Positions 8,166 to 17,755 of a stretch of 64,000 nucleotides of DNA are shown here, piece after piece. Source of the DNA: Desulfofustis glycolicus DSM 9705 (lineage in GTDB: Bacteria > Desulfobacterota > Desulfobulbia > Desulfobulbales > Desulfocapsaceae). The position numbers were made by a program, and so were the translations under genes. The stretch is from positions 1-64,000 of the forward strand of contig NZ_FQXS01000012.1 in the NCBI RefSeq assembly GCF_900130015.1. Reading direction: 5' to 3'. Position 1 is the first letter of the stretch, and every line of letters starts with the position of its first letter. The notes under the pieces were generated by a model. The model made no database searches and was not told where the DNA came from. It worked only from the letters and a program-made list of their open reading frames with translations.

Positions 8166-9331
8166 CAGGACAGCCTCCCCTTGAAGTCTTCATAGCCGAA
8201 TTCACGCACCACCTGCAGGCTCTTCGTTTCCGGTTCATAGCGGATTATCGAAGGGAGCCGTACCCCGTTGAAGGTCGTGGTCTTGACCATGGTATAGATA
8301 GCCATGTCGGTGAACACCAGTTTCTGCCCGACTACTAGCGGTCGATCGAACGAGTACTCCCCGGCAACATCGCCAGCCAGACAGGACAGTCCGCCGATCC
8401 GGCAGGTATAGGCTTTCTCGCCCAGCCTGCCGGAGCCGACGATTAGCGGTCGATAGGGCATTTCCAGAACATCGGGCATATGGGCCGGTACCGAGGCGTC
8501 GATGATGGCGATATCGATATCGGCCGGTACGATATCAAGGACGGTGGTCACCAGGAAACCGCTCTGAAGCGCTACCGCTTCGCCCGGCTCCAGGAAGACG
8601 CGGACTCCCCAGCGATCCTGAAAATCGTTGATCAACCGCACGAGCAGGTGCCGATCGTAGTCGCTTCTGGTGATATGGTGACCGCCGCCGAAATTGACAT
8701 AGTCGAGATGCGGTAATACCGAAGAAAATGATCGTTCGACGGCAGCGATAGTCCGCTCCAGACAATCGGCATTCTGCTCGCAGAGATTGTGCCAGTGCAG
8801 CCCGGAAATCCCCTCCAGTTCGTCGTGGCGGAAATCACCGGCGCGGATACCGAGCCGTGAACCGGGAGCGCAGGGATCGTAGAGGGCGACGGCCCCCTCC
8901 GAGTGCTCCGGGTTGATGCGCAGTCCCAGTGCCAGCCGTCGTCCCAGTGCAGCGGCCCGGTCCAGGGCCGGTGTGCGGAAACGGGCCAGCTGGTTGAACG
9001 AATTGAAGACCAGGTGATCGGTGGTGGCAGCCAGTTCTTCGATGTCATCTGGCGAATAGGCGGCCGCGAAGGTATGAACCTCGCCGCCGAATTCTTCTCG
9101 GCCGAGTCGCGCCTCGTGCGGGGAACTGGCACAGGTGCCGTCCAAAACGGTGCGCAAGAGCGGAAAGACGCTGAACATGGCAAAACATTTCAAAGCCAGC
9201 AGAATTCGGCACCCGGTGCGCTGTTTGATGTTATCGAGAATCGCCAGGTTGCGGCGCAGCAACCCTTCGTCAACGACAAAGGCCGGGGTGTGTACCTGTT
9301 CCGGGTCGAATGAAACGCCGCTGCTGTTCAT
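8165..9331 (-). CDS. nspC: Carboxynorspermidine/carboxyspermidine decarboxylase
   Basis: This 388-residue fold-type III PLP decarboxylase shows the Schiff-base Lys in LLALKCFAMF (K48), the phosphate-binding FGGGHHIT, LEPGEAV and the conserved HWHNLCEQN, all characteristic of NspC/CASDC rather than of diaminopimelate or ornithine decarboxylases. It removes CO2 from carboxyspermidine to give spermidine. The gene starts in a TGATG overlap with the dehydrogenase upstream and ends in a TGATG overlap with agmatinase, so the three are translated as a unit. Whether it acts on the nor- or the C4 compound cannot be decided from sequence, but agmatinase in the operon supplies putrescine, which favours spermidine. 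Confidence 0.92.
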   Translation of the reverse strand: MNSSGVSFDPEQVHTPAFVVDEGLLRRNLAILDNIKQRTGCRILLALKCFAMFSVFPLLRTVLDGTCASSPHEARLGREEFGGEVHTFAAAYSPDDIEELAATTDHLVFNSFNQLARFRTPALDRAAALGRRLALGLRINPEHSEGAVALYDPCAPGSRLGIRAGDFRHDELEGISGLHWHNLCEQNADCLERTIAAVERSFSSVLPHLDYVNFGGGHHITRSDYDRHLLVRLINDFQDRWGVRVFLEPGEAVALQSGFLVTTVLDIVPADIDIAIIDASVPAHMPDVLEMPYRPLIVGSGRLGEKAYTCRIGGLSCLAGDVAGEYSFDRPLVVGQKLVFTDMAIYTMVKTTTFNGVRLPSIIRYEPETKSLQVVREFGYEDFKGRLS

Positions 9332-10521
9332 CAGGGTTCAATGGCCTGCCAGGGCAGGCCGTGTTGGTTGAGGGCCGCCATAAAGGGGTCCGGGTCGAAT
9401 TGTTCCATATGCCAGACGCCGGGCCGTTTCCAGGCGCCGGTCAGCATCATCATCGCCCCGATCATCGCCGGCACTCCGGTGGTATAGCTGATCGCCTGGG
9501 AGCCCACTTCTCGGTAGGCATCCTCGTGGTTGCAGATATTATAGATATAGAGTTGCTTCTGCCGGCCGTCCTTGATGCCCTTGAGCAGGCAGCCGATGCA
9601 GGTGCGACCGGTGGTCAGCGGACCGAGCGAGGCCGGCTCCGGCAGCACCGCCTTGAGAAACTGCAGCGGCACGACCGGCGTGCCATTATAATCGACCGGG
9701 TCGATCCGGGTCATGCCGACGTTTTCCAGGACCCGTAGATGGGTCAGGTACTGCTCGGAAAAGGTCATCCAGAAACGTGCCCGCTTCAGCCCCTTGAGGT
9801 GCAGCACCAGTGACTCCAACTCCTCGTGATACATTAGAAAGCATTTCTTCGGGCCGATACCCTCGGGGAAATCATAGGTCATCGACCAGGACAGCGGATC
9901 GGTTTCGACCCACTCGCCGTGTTCCCAGTAGCGGCCGCGCTGGGTGATCTCGCGGATGTTTATTTCCGGGTTGAAATTAGTCGCGAAATGCTGGCCGTGA
10001 TCGCCGGCGTTGCAGTCGATGATGTCCAGCTCGTGGATCTCGTCGAAATGATGTTTCTGGGCCCAGGCGCAAAAGACGTTGGTGACACCGGGGTCGAAAC
10101 CGGAGCCGAGCAGAGCGGTCAGGCTTGCTTTTTCGAACGGCTGCCGATAGGCCCACTGCCACTTGTATTCGAATTTGGCCTCGTCGGGCGGCTCGTAGTT
10201 GGCGGTGTCGAGATAGTCGACACCAGTCTTCAGGCAGGCGTCCATCAGCGCCAGGTCCTGGTAGGGTAGCGCCACGTTGAGCAGCAGGTCCGGTTTAAGC
10301 TGATCGATCAATGCTACCGAGTCTGCGACCCGGTCGGCATCCAGCGCGAAGGTGGCAATATCGATGCCGGTTCGTGCCATGACCGATGCGGCGATGGCGT
10401 CACATTTACACTTCGTCCTGCTGGCCAGTGAAATCTGCGAAAAAACGGAGGGAACCTGGGCGCACTTATGGGCAACTACGCTGCCGACGCCGCCGGCTCC
10501 GATAATCAGTACATGTGCCAT
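9331..10521 (-). CDS. Carboxyspermidine (carboxynorspermidine) dehydrogenase
   Basis: The 396-residue protein belongs to the saccharopine dehydrogenase-like family, with an N-terminal dinucleotide fold IIGAGGVGSVVAHKC and DYLDTANYEPP, LGSGFDPGVTNVF and HDWG-type block CNAGDHGQ. Known members use NADPH to condense putrescine with aspartate semialdehyde into carboxyspermidine. The gene lies between arginine decarboxylase (51 bases upstream) and the carboxyspermidine decarboxylase (1-base overlap), which makes this role much more likely than lysine metabolism. Confidence 0.92.
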   Translation of the reverse strand: MAHVLIIGAGGVGSVVAHKCAQVPSVFSQISLASRTKCKCDAIAASVMARTGIDIATFALDADRVADSVALIDQLKPDLLLNVALPYQDLALMDACLKTGVDYLDTANYEPPDEAKFEYKWQWAYRQPFEKASLTALLGSGFDPGVTNVFCAWAQKHHFDEIHELDIIDCNAGDHGQHFATNFNPEINIREITQRGRYWEHGEWVETDPLSWSMTYDFPEGIGPKKCFLMYHEELESLVLHLKGLKRARFWMTFSEQYLTHLRVLENVGMTRIDPVDYNGTPVVPLQFLKAVLPEPASLGPLTTGRTCIGCLLKGIKDGRQKQLYIYNICNHEDAYREVGSQAISYTTGVPAMIGAMMMLTGAWKRPGVWHMEQFDPDPFMAALNQHGLPWQAIEP

Positions 10522-10572
10522 GTGTCGTCTCCGGGGTTGTCCTTAAAAAATTCGTTGCCGCGCCGAGCAGGC

Positions 10573-12486
10573 TCAGCGCTCGAAATAGGTATAGCCGCGC
10601 AGGCCGGCCTCGAAGGCCTGGACGATCTCCTTGCGTTCCTGCGGCGAGATCCGTCCGGCCCGCACTGCCCGCTCCGCGGTCTTGCGGAAACTGTTGAACA
10701 GGTGTTTCGGATCGTATTCGACATAGGACAGGACATCGGCGACGGTGTCGCCCTCCAGCTCGTTGACGAATTCGAACTCGCCGTTGTCCATGATACGGAT
10801 CGTTACCACATTGGTGTCGCCGAGCAGGTTATGCAGGTCGCCGAGCGTTTCTTGGTAAGCGCCGACGAGAAAGGCGCCAAGCAGATACTCGTCGGTATTG
10901 TTCAGCTCATGGAGCGGCAGATAGCGCCTGACGCCGCGCCGGTCGATGAATTGGTCGATCTTGCCGTCACAATCGCAGGTGATATCGGCAAGTACCGCGT
11001 TGACGGTCGGTTCCTCGTTGAGCCGGTGAATCGGCATGATCGGGAACAGCTGGCCGATCGCCCAGGCGTCGGGCAACGACTGAAAGACGCTGAAATTGCA
11101 GTAATAAATGTCGGAAAGTACGCGATCCAAATCGGCCAGCTCCGGAGTTATATGCTTGAGCTCCTTGGACAACTCGGCGATCCGGGCGATGGTCGTCCAA
11201 AAGATCTGCTCGGCCAGGGCCCGCTGGCGCAGGTTGATGGTTCCGTGGTGGAACAGGTGGCGGGCCTCGTCGCGATAGAAGAGGATATCGTTGAAGCTTT
11301 CCTGGAGGTTGCGAATGGTCAGCCCGTCTAGGGTCTCCATCATGTAATGGATCTGCGAGGGACAATCTTCGGGCAGCTGCTCCGGCAACGGATCGGGCCG
11401 GAACCTGGCGACATCAAGCACATTGAAGAGCAGGATCGAGTAATAGGCGACCAGGGCCCGGCCCGACTCGGTGATGATGATCGGGTGGTCGATACCTTCC
11501 TCGTCGAGTGAGGTCATCACCGCTTCGATGATATCCGTACAGTACTCGTTGATCGAGTAGTTGCGGCTCGACAGGAAATTGGATTGCGAGCCGTCGTAGT
11601 CAACGGCCAGCCCGCCGCCGAGATCCAGATAGGTGACCCGGGCCCCTTCCCGGACCAGACCGATGAAGACCCGGCAGGCCTCGCTGACGGCGGAGCGGAT
11701 CTCCCGGATATTGGAGATCTGCGAACCGAGGTGATAGTGGACCATCTGCAGACAATCGAGCATGTCCTCGGCCGTGAGCAGGTCGATTGCCTTAATCACC
11801 TGATTGGTGTCCAGGCCGAAAATCGACCGGTCGCCGCCCGACTCGGCCCAGTGGCCGGTTGCCTGGGAGGCGAGCTTGATCCTGATCCCGAGAATCGGTG
11901 TGGCGCCGAGCTGCTTCGAGCGTTCCAGAATGAGCGGTAACTCGTCCGGGCGCTCGACGACGAGGATGCAGGTAAAGCCGAGTTTGGTCGCGTAGAGGCC
12001 GAGATCGATAAACTCCTCGTCCTTGTAGCCATTGCAGATCAGAACCGACTTGCGGTCCCGCATGGTTCCCATCGCGGCGATTAGTTCGGCTTTGCTGCCG
12101 GCTTCGAGGCCGTGATGGTAACGAGAACCGTAATGGGTAATCTGCTCGACGACCTGTTGCTGCTGGTTGACCTTGATCGGGTAGGCCCCGAGAAAGGAGC
12201 CGCGATAGCCGAGTTCGGTCATGGCTTGCTGAAAGGTCTCATTGAGGATTGCGATCTGGGCATCGAGGATATTTTCGACGCGGAGTAGTACCGGCATGTC
12301 CAGGCCTCTCGCCTTGACCCCCTCGGCGACTTTGCTGATGCTGACGGCACGATTATCAGCGCCGCCGGCGGGCAGGACCATCATTTCACCGTTGGCGGCG
12401 ATGGAAAAATAGCCGCCGCTCCATTCCGGCACCCCGTAGAGCTCCGCCGACTTGGTGGTGTTCCAGCGTTCCATGGTCTGCTTCAC
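10573..12486 (-). CDS. speA: Biosynthetic arginine decarboxylase
   Basis: The PLP enzyme makes agmatine from arginine. The 637-residue length is typical of SpeA. The PLP Lys is in GAYPIKVNQQ (K105), followed by HHGLEAGSKAEL, VICNGYKDEEF, LGGGLAVDYDGS and the substrate-side SESGRALVA-like block (ITESGRALVAYYS). It is the first gene of the minus-strand operon speA, dehydrogenase, decarboxylase, agmatinase, which together convert arginine and aspartate semialdehyde to spermidine without S-adenosylmethionine. No regulatory RNA was recognised in the 190 bases upstream. Confidence 0.96.
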   Translation of the reverse strand: MKQTMERWNTTKSAELYGVPEWSGGYFSIAANGEMMVLPAGGADNRAVSISKVAEGVKARGLDMPVLLRVENILDAQIAILNETFQQAMTELGYRGSFLGAYPIKVNQQQQVVEQITHYGSRYHHGLEAGSKAELIAAMGTMRDRKSVLICNGYKDEEFIDLGLYATKLGFTCILVVERPDELPLILERSKQLGATPILGIRIKLASQATGHWAESGGDRSIFGLDTNQVIKAIDLLTAEDMLDCLQMVHYHLGSQISNIREIRSAVSEACRVFIGLVREGARVTYLDLGGGLAVDYDGSQSNFLSSRNYSINEYCTDIIEAVMTSLDEEGIDHPIIITESGRALVAYYSILLFNVLDVARFRPDPLPEQLPEDCPSQIHYMMETLDGLTIRNLQESFNDILFYRDEARHLFHHGTINLRQRALAEQIFWTTIARIAELSKELKHITPELADLDRVLSDIYYCNFSVFQSLPDAWAIGQLFPIMPIHRLNEEPTVNAVLADITCDCDGKIDQFIDRRGVRRYLPLHELNNTDEYLLGAFLVGAYQETLGDLHNLLGDTNVVTIRIMDNGEFEFVNELEGDTVADVLSYVEYDPKHLFNSFRKTAERAVRAGRISPQERKEIVQAFEAGLRGYTYFER

Positions 12487-12680
12487 GTGTTCTCTCCCTG
12501 CACGGTTATCCTCCGCTGCGATTGTAAAAAAACGAGCCCTCTATACAGATACTCACTACAAAGGTAAAGCATTTTCTATGGCCCGGCAGCCGATCGTAAC
12601 GGAAAAAGCTCTTTGCAGTCAAGAGAAGAGGTGCCTGGTTTGCCTGTTGTGTCAGCCCTAGGCGGTGCGCAGTGAATCGG

Positions 12681-13940
12681 TCACCGGCCGGCGGAAAGAC
12701 GGCGGTGCGCGCGGCGGTGCCTGGCGACAAGATCCGCCACGATCTCCTCGATGAGGCGATAGCCAGCGGCTGCATCGTGGTTGGCGCGAATATGGATTTT
12801 GGCCGCTTCGCGCATGGCGATCCGTTCGTCGCGGCGGGTCAGGATACGTTCAAGGTAGTCGGTGAACAGTTTCGGCTGCACGGCCGGTGCAAGCAGACCG
12901 GTCTTTTCGTGGATGACCGTATCGGCGGCACCCCAGTCACCAAACGCGACGACCGGCAGGCCGGCCGCCTGAGCTTCGAGGTAGACCATGCCGCGGGATT
13001 CCCGGATGCCGGGAAAGGCGAAGACGTCGGCGGCACTGTAATAACGATAGAGTTCGGTACGCGGAACCTTGCCGAGGAAGATGACGTTCCCGGGCAGTTT
13101 CTCGCGGCCGTGCCGCTCGAGCAGGGCTCGGTCCAGGCCGTCGCCGGCGATGATCAGGAGGATGTCGAGACCGCGGCGGTGCAATTCGGCACAGCTGTCG
13201 ATGACTTTCTGAACGCCGACGGTTTTGGCCCCCGGCCGGAGCATTGCTGCGGTCATCACAATTCGACGCTCGCCGGTCGACCATTGATCACGAAGAGCCC
13301 GGCGGGAAACCAGGTCGAAGGTGAAATCATCGGGGACGATCCGGGGAGCAAGGTGGTAGACCCGCTGCTGAAGAACCAATTGTCCCAGCAGTTGGCGGTC
13401 GCTGCGCCAATTGGTAAAGATCAGATCGGCGGCCCGCAGGGCGTAGCGGTTGAGCAGAAAACCCGGATAGGTTGGCAGGCGCTGTCGATCCGTGCTTGTC
13501 TGGAGAGGCTGATAGATGATATAGGGAAGCGATAGCCGTTGACTGCAATAGGGACCAAGCAGGTCCGGTGCCGTTTCGTCGCAATGGCAGCTGAGCCAGA
13601 CATCCGGTGCGGTCGAAGGGAGCAGGTGCATGGTTTTTCGGCGCTCCCCGGCCAGCCGCACGTATTGCCAGGGTTTCAGGTAAGCGAGGCGGCTGCAGTA
13701 GCCGCTGGCGACATGGAGCGTATGCCGGCGGCGGAGAAAATCACAGAGCATCATCCCATCGAAGCCGTTGCGTACGACGTGATCGTGATCAACGGCCGAG
13801 AAGCCGGCATGGACATGCTGATCGGAATGGATTGCGGTGGTTGGACTGCAGGAGGCCGGATCGCCATCGGCGGCGGTACCCGTCTGGCTCGCCGAAATAC
13901 CGCTGAGTGAGGTAAACGGCAGATAAAAGGATATGTTCAT
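12681..13940 (-). CDS. Glycosyltransferase family 4 (GT-B fold)
   Basis: The 419-residue product starts MNISFYLPFTSLSG, a typical first strand of a GT4 enzyme, and ends with the donor-binding half: IVMTAAMLRPGAK, LLIIAGDG, VIFLGKVPRTEL, YSAADVFAFPG and the E-x7-E motif ESRGMVYLE. The frame is open to 14096, but the 52 extra residues do not look like GT4, and that start would leave only 27 bases to the divergent kinase gene. The ribosome-binding site at 13940 is weak, so the start is not certain. Donor and acceptor are unknown. No other polysaccharide genes are adjacent. Confidence 0.82.
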   Translation of the reverse strand: MNISFYLPFTSLSGISASQTGTAADGDPASCSPTTAIHSDQHVHAGFSAVDHDHVVRNGFDGMMLCDFLRRRHTLHVASGYCSRLAYLKPWQYVRLAGERRKTMHLLPSTAPDVWLSCHCDETAPDLLGPYCSQRLSLPYIIYQPLQTSTDRQRLPTYPGFLLNRYALRAADLIFTNWRSDRQLLGQLVLQQRVYHLAPRIVPDDFTFDLVSRRALRDQWSTGERRIVMTAAMLRPGAKTVGVQKVIDSCAELHRRGLDILLIIAGDGLDRALLERHGREKLPGNVIFLGKVPRTELYRYYSAADVFAFPGIRESRGMVYLEAQAAGLPVVAFGDWGAADTVIHEKTGLLAPAVQPKLFTDYLERILTRRDERIAMREAAKIHIRANHDAAAGYRLIEEIVADLVARHRRAHRRLSAGR

Positions 13941-14123
13941 GACGATCAGCGGACATTCACAGTCTGAGGTGATGAAAGGCTGTCGGCAAAGATCGACCAG
14001 CGGTTTATTGTAGCGCAGGGGATTTTGAAAGTGAAGTGAATAAAAAAAACCTGGAACGATGGATCTCATCGTTTCGCGAAGGGCCTGTTTCAACATAAAA
14101 ACCTTTTTGGAAAGGGGGCGGTT

Positions 14124-15530
14124 ATGGGATGGACACGGCGACGGGATGACTTAACGGCCATTGTACAGGCGGCGCTGAGGCGTGTCGATCCCTACCAGAT
14201 GTTGCTCGATCATGTGCGGCTCGAAGGCGACGAGCTCTGCGTCGATCTTGCCGGTAGCCCTCGGCGTTTTGATCTGTTGGCGTACCGCCGTATCGTCGCC
14301 ATCGGGGCCGGCAAGGCGACGGCGCCGATGGCGCTGGCCTTGGAGCGAATCCTTGGCGATCGGCTGGACGGCGGTGTCATTGCCGTCAAATACGGTCATA
14401 CCGAACGATTGCAGTGCATCGACATGATCGAGGCGGGGCATCCGGTTCCCGATGACAACGGTCAGGAAGCAGCCCGGCGGATTATGGCCATTGCCGCCGA
14501 CAGCGACGAACAGACCCTGGTGATCTCGCTGATTTCCGGTGGCGGCTCGGCGCTGCTGCCCCTGCCCGCCCGGGTCGTGATCGGCGGTGAAGAGGTGGCG
14601 TTGACGCTCGATGACAAGCAGAGAACCACCAGTCTGCTGTTGGCCTGCGGTGCCGATATCGAAGAGATAAACTGTATTCGCAAGCATCTGTCGATGATCA
14701 AAGGCGGGCACCTGCTCGCGCGGCTGGCCCCGGCTCGAAGCATCAATTTTATTCTCTCCGACGTGGTCGGCGATTCTTTGTCGAGCATCGCCTCCGGCAT
14801 GACCTGTGCCGACCCGACGAGTTTTGGCGACGCACTCGGGATCATGGACAAATATGCTATTGTTGACCGGGTGCCACCGATCGTTCGTCGCTATCTTGAA
14901 GCCGGCCGGAGCGGGGAGGTGGAGGAAACGGTGAAGCGGGGACGGCCGGAGTTGGCGCTGACGGAAAATATCCTGCTCGGCACCAATCTGCAGGCTCTTG
15001 AAGCAGCGGCCGGCGAAGCGCAGCGGCGCGGTTACCGGCCGGTTCGCCTGACCAGTCGAATCGTCGGCGAGGCACGCGAGGTAGCCAAGGTCTTGGCGGC
15101 CATTGCCCTGGATTGCGCCGCCGGTTCGATCCTTGCTGCACCTCCGGTCTGTCTGCTATCGGGGGGTGAACCGGTGGTCCAGATCAGAGGGGATGGCCTG
15201 GGTGGTCGCAACCAGGAGATGGCCTTGGCGTATTTGCTGGAGCTGGCGCATCACCCAGAGCTGGCAGGCAATCTGACTTTTCTTGCTGCCGCCACCGACG
15301 GCAACGACGGACCGACCGATGCGGCGGGGGCCTTCGCCGACCTGAAACTCCTTGAGATAGCGAGTGAAACCAACTTGAATCCGGCCAGTTACCTGGCAAA
15401 TAACGATTCCTATCATTTTTTCCAGGGCTGCGACGGGCTGCTCAAGACCGGTCCGACCAATACCAATGTCTGCGATCTACACCTTACGTTGATCGATTCA
15501 TTACCGTCCGACCAGGCTGCGACAACATGA
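14124..15530 (+). CDS. Glycerate 2-kinase (MOFRL/DUF4147 family)
   Basis: The 468-residue protein has the two-domain layout of type II glycerate kinase (GckA/TtuD). The N-terminal half contains IVAIGAGKATAPMA, KYGHTE, EAGHPVPDDNG and SLISGGGSALLPLP; the C-terminal MOFRL domain contains LLSGGEPVV, GLGGRNQEMALA, AATDGNDGPTDAAGAF and GPTNTNVCDL. The enzyme phosphorylates D-glycerate at C2 with ATP and links the serine cycle or glyoxylate and tartrate breakdown to glycolysis. The start follows a GGAAAGGGGG sequence. It stands alone, divergent from the glycosyltransferase. Confidence 0.94.
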   Translation: MGWTRRRDDLTAIVQAALRRVDPYQMLLDHVRLEGDELCVDLAGSPRRFDLLAYRRIVAIGAGKATAPMALALERILGDRLDGGVIAVKYGHTERLQCIDMIEAGHPVPDDNGQEAARRIMAIAADSDEQTLVISLISGGGSALLPLPARVVIGGEEVALTLDDKQRTTSLLLACGADIEEINCIRKHLSMIKGGHLLARLAPARSINFILSDVVGDSLSSIASGMTCADPTSFGDALGIMDKYAIVDRVPPIVRRYLEAGRSGEVEETVKRGRPELALTENILLGTNLQALEAAAGEAQRRGYRPVRLTSRIVGEAREVAKVLAAIALDCAAGSILAAPPVCLLSGGEPVVQIRGDGLGGRNQEMALAYLLELAHHPELAGNLTFLAAATDGNDGPTDAAGAFADLKLLEIASETNLNPASYLANNDSYHFFQGCDGLLKTGPTNTNVCDLHLTLIDSLPSDQAATT

Positions 15531-15566
15531 ACCGGATGGGAATTTCTCCACGACACAGGTGCTGTA

Positions 15567-15906
15567 ATGCTCGCTGAGGTCATATCCCACCTATGGAGAC
15601 ACCGGTTCCTGATCACCGTCTGTCTGGCGCTGTGCGCGGGCTATTTCTTCTTTTTTGTCGACCGAGCCGTCGTCGATCTGTCTATTACCATCGACAAACG
15701 AGGGTTTTTCCGCATTTTATCATTCGTGGAGCGCCGATTTTCAGGCCCAGGGCCGTGGCGCGACCCTGATGATCGCTGCAGCCGCTCAGGCTGCCGAACA
15801 GACGCTCCAGCGAAAGATGTTGTGTTTCTTGCTCCTCGCGGTATTTGCGCTGTCCAGCTACTCTTTTATCGTCGTCGGACTCGACGGCATCGCACAAATC
15901 GCTTGA
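15567..15906 (+). pseudogene. Small membrane protein gene with apparent frameshift
   Basis: Frame 15567 encodes a transmembrane N-terminus (RFLITVCLALCAGYFFFF) and then VVDLSITIDKRGFFRI. After about 15720 this frame becomes Arg- and Cys-rich nonsense, while the next frame reads YHSWSADFQAQGRG and a second membrane segment (MLCFLLLAVFALSSYSFIVVG), ending with TGA at 15904-15906. Removing one T near the ATTTTAT at 15714-15720 joins the halves into one protein of about 113 residues. It may be a decayed gene, a sequencing error or two unrelated open frames. I do not recognise the family with confidence. Confidence 0.35.
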
Positions 15907-15985
15907 GATGGCAATGCCAAGACCGATATCGGCGCTTCATAGCGTGTTCGGCTGGTGTGCATTGGTGACCTGCCAGGTGCACAGC

Positions 15986-16471
15986 GTGATCCGGCGTCTG
16001 TTGGTGATCGCGGTGGTACTGATGTTCGCGGCATCATGTAGCCAAAAGGCAAGAATCGATTACCGTCTCGGTCCGGGTGCCGGTCAATCCGACCGGGACG
16101 CGGTTGTCGACAAGCTGCTTTCCCATTACCGGCAGTGGCGCGGCGTGCCGTATAAAAACGGTGGGGTAAGCAGGGCCGGGATCGACTGTTCGGCTTTCGT
16201 CGTGTTAGCCTTCCGGCAGAATTTCGGTATCGAACTGCCGCGAACGACCGACGAGTTGGCCGTAGTCGGTAGCCCGGTCGTCCACGGCGCGATCCGACCC
16301 GGCGACCTGCTGCTTTTCAAGACCAGCTGGTTTACCCGGCATGTCGGCATCTCCGTTGACCAGGACCGATTCATCCATGCCTCGAGCAGTCAGGGTGTGG
16401 TGCTGTCCGCACTGGACGAACCATATTGGCACCAGCGTCTCTGGCAGGTGCGCCGCGTCCTGTCGCAATAA
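15986..16471 (+). CDS. NlpC/P60 family lipoprotein, probable cell-wall hydrolase
   Basis: The C-terminal NlpC/P60 domain has the catalytic Cys in GIDCSAF (C68 from this start), the catalytic His in RHVGISV (H119) and the downstream FIHASSSQGV, so a periplasmic D-Glu-meso-DAP or related peptide cleavage is expected. The GTG at 15986 is chosen because it gives a compact lipoprotein signal (RRLLVIAVVLMFAASC, lipid-bearing C18). ATG 15908 is in frame and would add 26 residues before the signal. It lies 21 bases ahead of the DUF2254 gene. Family members of about 160 residues such as Spr/NlpC are the closest comparison. Confidence 0.88.
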   Translation: MIRRLLVIAVVLMFAASCSQKARIDYRLGPGAGQSDRDAVVDKLLSHYRQWRGVPYKNGGVSRAGIDCSAFVVLAFRQNFGIELPRTTDELAVVGSPVVHGAIRPGDLLLFKTSWFTRHVGISVDQDRFIHASSSQGVVLSALDEPYWHQRLWQVRRVLSQ

Positions 16472-16492
16472 ACAGTGTCGGGAGGGTCGAAG

Positions 16493-17755
16493 ATGTGGGA
16501 TTACCTGAGTTTCATCATCAACCGTTTCCGTGAGCGGTTATGGATCAAGCCGCTCATCGTATGTGTGCTATCCATTGGCGCAGTTTTCCTGGCCAATCTC
16601 ATGGACATGACCGAATTCGGCCGTTTCCTGCCGGAGATCTCGAAGGAGTCGACCGAAACGCTGCTCAAGATCATGGCTTCGAGCATGTTGATGATGGCCA
16701 CGTTTGCCGTGGCCTCGATGGTGGCCGCGTATGCGTCGGCAAGCAGATCTGCGACGCCCCGTTCTTTTCCGCTGATCGTCGGCGACGATCTTTCGCAGAA
16801 TGCGCTCTCGGCATTCATCGGCACGTTCATCTACAGCGTGGTCGCGCTCGTTGCATTGATGAACGGGCTTTATGGTGGAAGGACCAGTCAGTTTATCCTG
16901 TTCTGCCTGACAATAGTTGTGCTTGCAGTCGTCATTATCACCTTCATCCGGTGGGTCGATAACATCGCCCGGCTCGGACGGCTGGGACATACGATCGATC
17001 AGGTGGAAGCGGCAGCCGCTGAGGCAATTAGGAAGCGACAGTCGGCGCCTCGTCTTGGGGGCGTTGCTGCGTTCAGTCTTCCGGATGGCAGCCATGCGGT
17101 TTTTGGAAAAGGCATCGGGTACGTACAGCGGATTGACACCGCCGCGTTGCAAGCGCGGGCGGCAGCGTCTCAATTGAGAATTGTTGTGGCTGCCCTGCCC
17201 GGTACCTTTTGTACGCCCAACCGCCCTGTCGCATGGGTTGTCCGGGAGGTGTCAGGCGGTGTATCCGATGAGGATGCCGAAGCAATCGCTGCCGCGTTCA
17301 AAATCGGCGGCTCGAGAGTCTTTGATCAGGATCCGCGGTTCGGGCTGGTGGTCCTTTCGGAGATCGCCAGCCGTGCGCTTTCGCCGGCGGTCAACGATCC
17401 AGGGACCGCTATCGGTGTCACCGGCACACTTGTCCGCCTGTTCGCATTATGGAATGAAGGCGGCAAGACGGGTGGCGGTGCCACGGTGCAGTTCGACCGC
17501 GTTGCGGTGCCGGAGTTGTCCGTGGCAGACATGTTTGATGACGCTTTTACCGGGATCGCCCGAGACGGGGCAGGCGTTGTCGAAGTGGTCGTGCGGCTGC
17601 TCAAGGCTCTCGAATCGCTCGCTGCGACCGGGGACGCGGCGATGCGCGACAACGCGCAGCACCACGCCCGTCTCGCGCTGGTTCGTGCCGAGACGGCATT
17701 GAACATTCCCGATGATCTCGCCACCGTGCGAGCGGTGGCCACGTTTGCACTTTAA
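16493..17755 (+). CDS. DUF2254 family membrane protein
   Basis: The protein of 420 residues has four predicted membrane helices in its first half (about 18-38, 60-85, 108-135, 140-165), including IMASSMLMMATFAVASMVAAYASAS, and the family block TPRSFPLIVGDDLSQNALSAF. The C-terminal half is soluble and contains DPRFGLVVLSEIASRALSPAVNDPGTA. Function is unknown for the family. ATG 16493 is preferred over the in-frame GTG at 16475 because GGGAGGG at 16480-16486 fits it. Confidence 0.88.
   Translation: MWDYLSFIINRFRERLWIKPLIVCVLSIGAVFLANLMDMTEFGRFLPEISKESTETLLKIMASSMLMMATFAVASMVAAYASASRSATPRSFPLIVGDDLSQNALSAFIGTFIYSVVALVALMNGLYGGRTSQFILFCLTIVVLAVVIITFIRWVDNIARLGRLGHTIDQVEAAAAEAIRKRQSAPRLGGVAAFSLPDGSHAVFGKGIGYVQRIDTAALQARAAASQLRIVVAALPGTFCTPNRPVAWVVREVSGGVSDEDAEAIAAAFKIGGSRVFDQDPRFGLVVLSEIASRALSPAVNDPGTAIGVTGTLVRLFALWNEGGKTGGGATVQFDRVAVPELSVADMFDDAFTGIARDGAGVVEVVVRLLKALESLAATGDAAMRDNAQHHARLALVRAETALNIPDDLATVRAVATFAL

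Noticed and set aside
13941-14096. N-terminal extension of the glycosyltransferase
   Set aside because: It would leave 27 bases for two divergent start regions and is not GT4-like.
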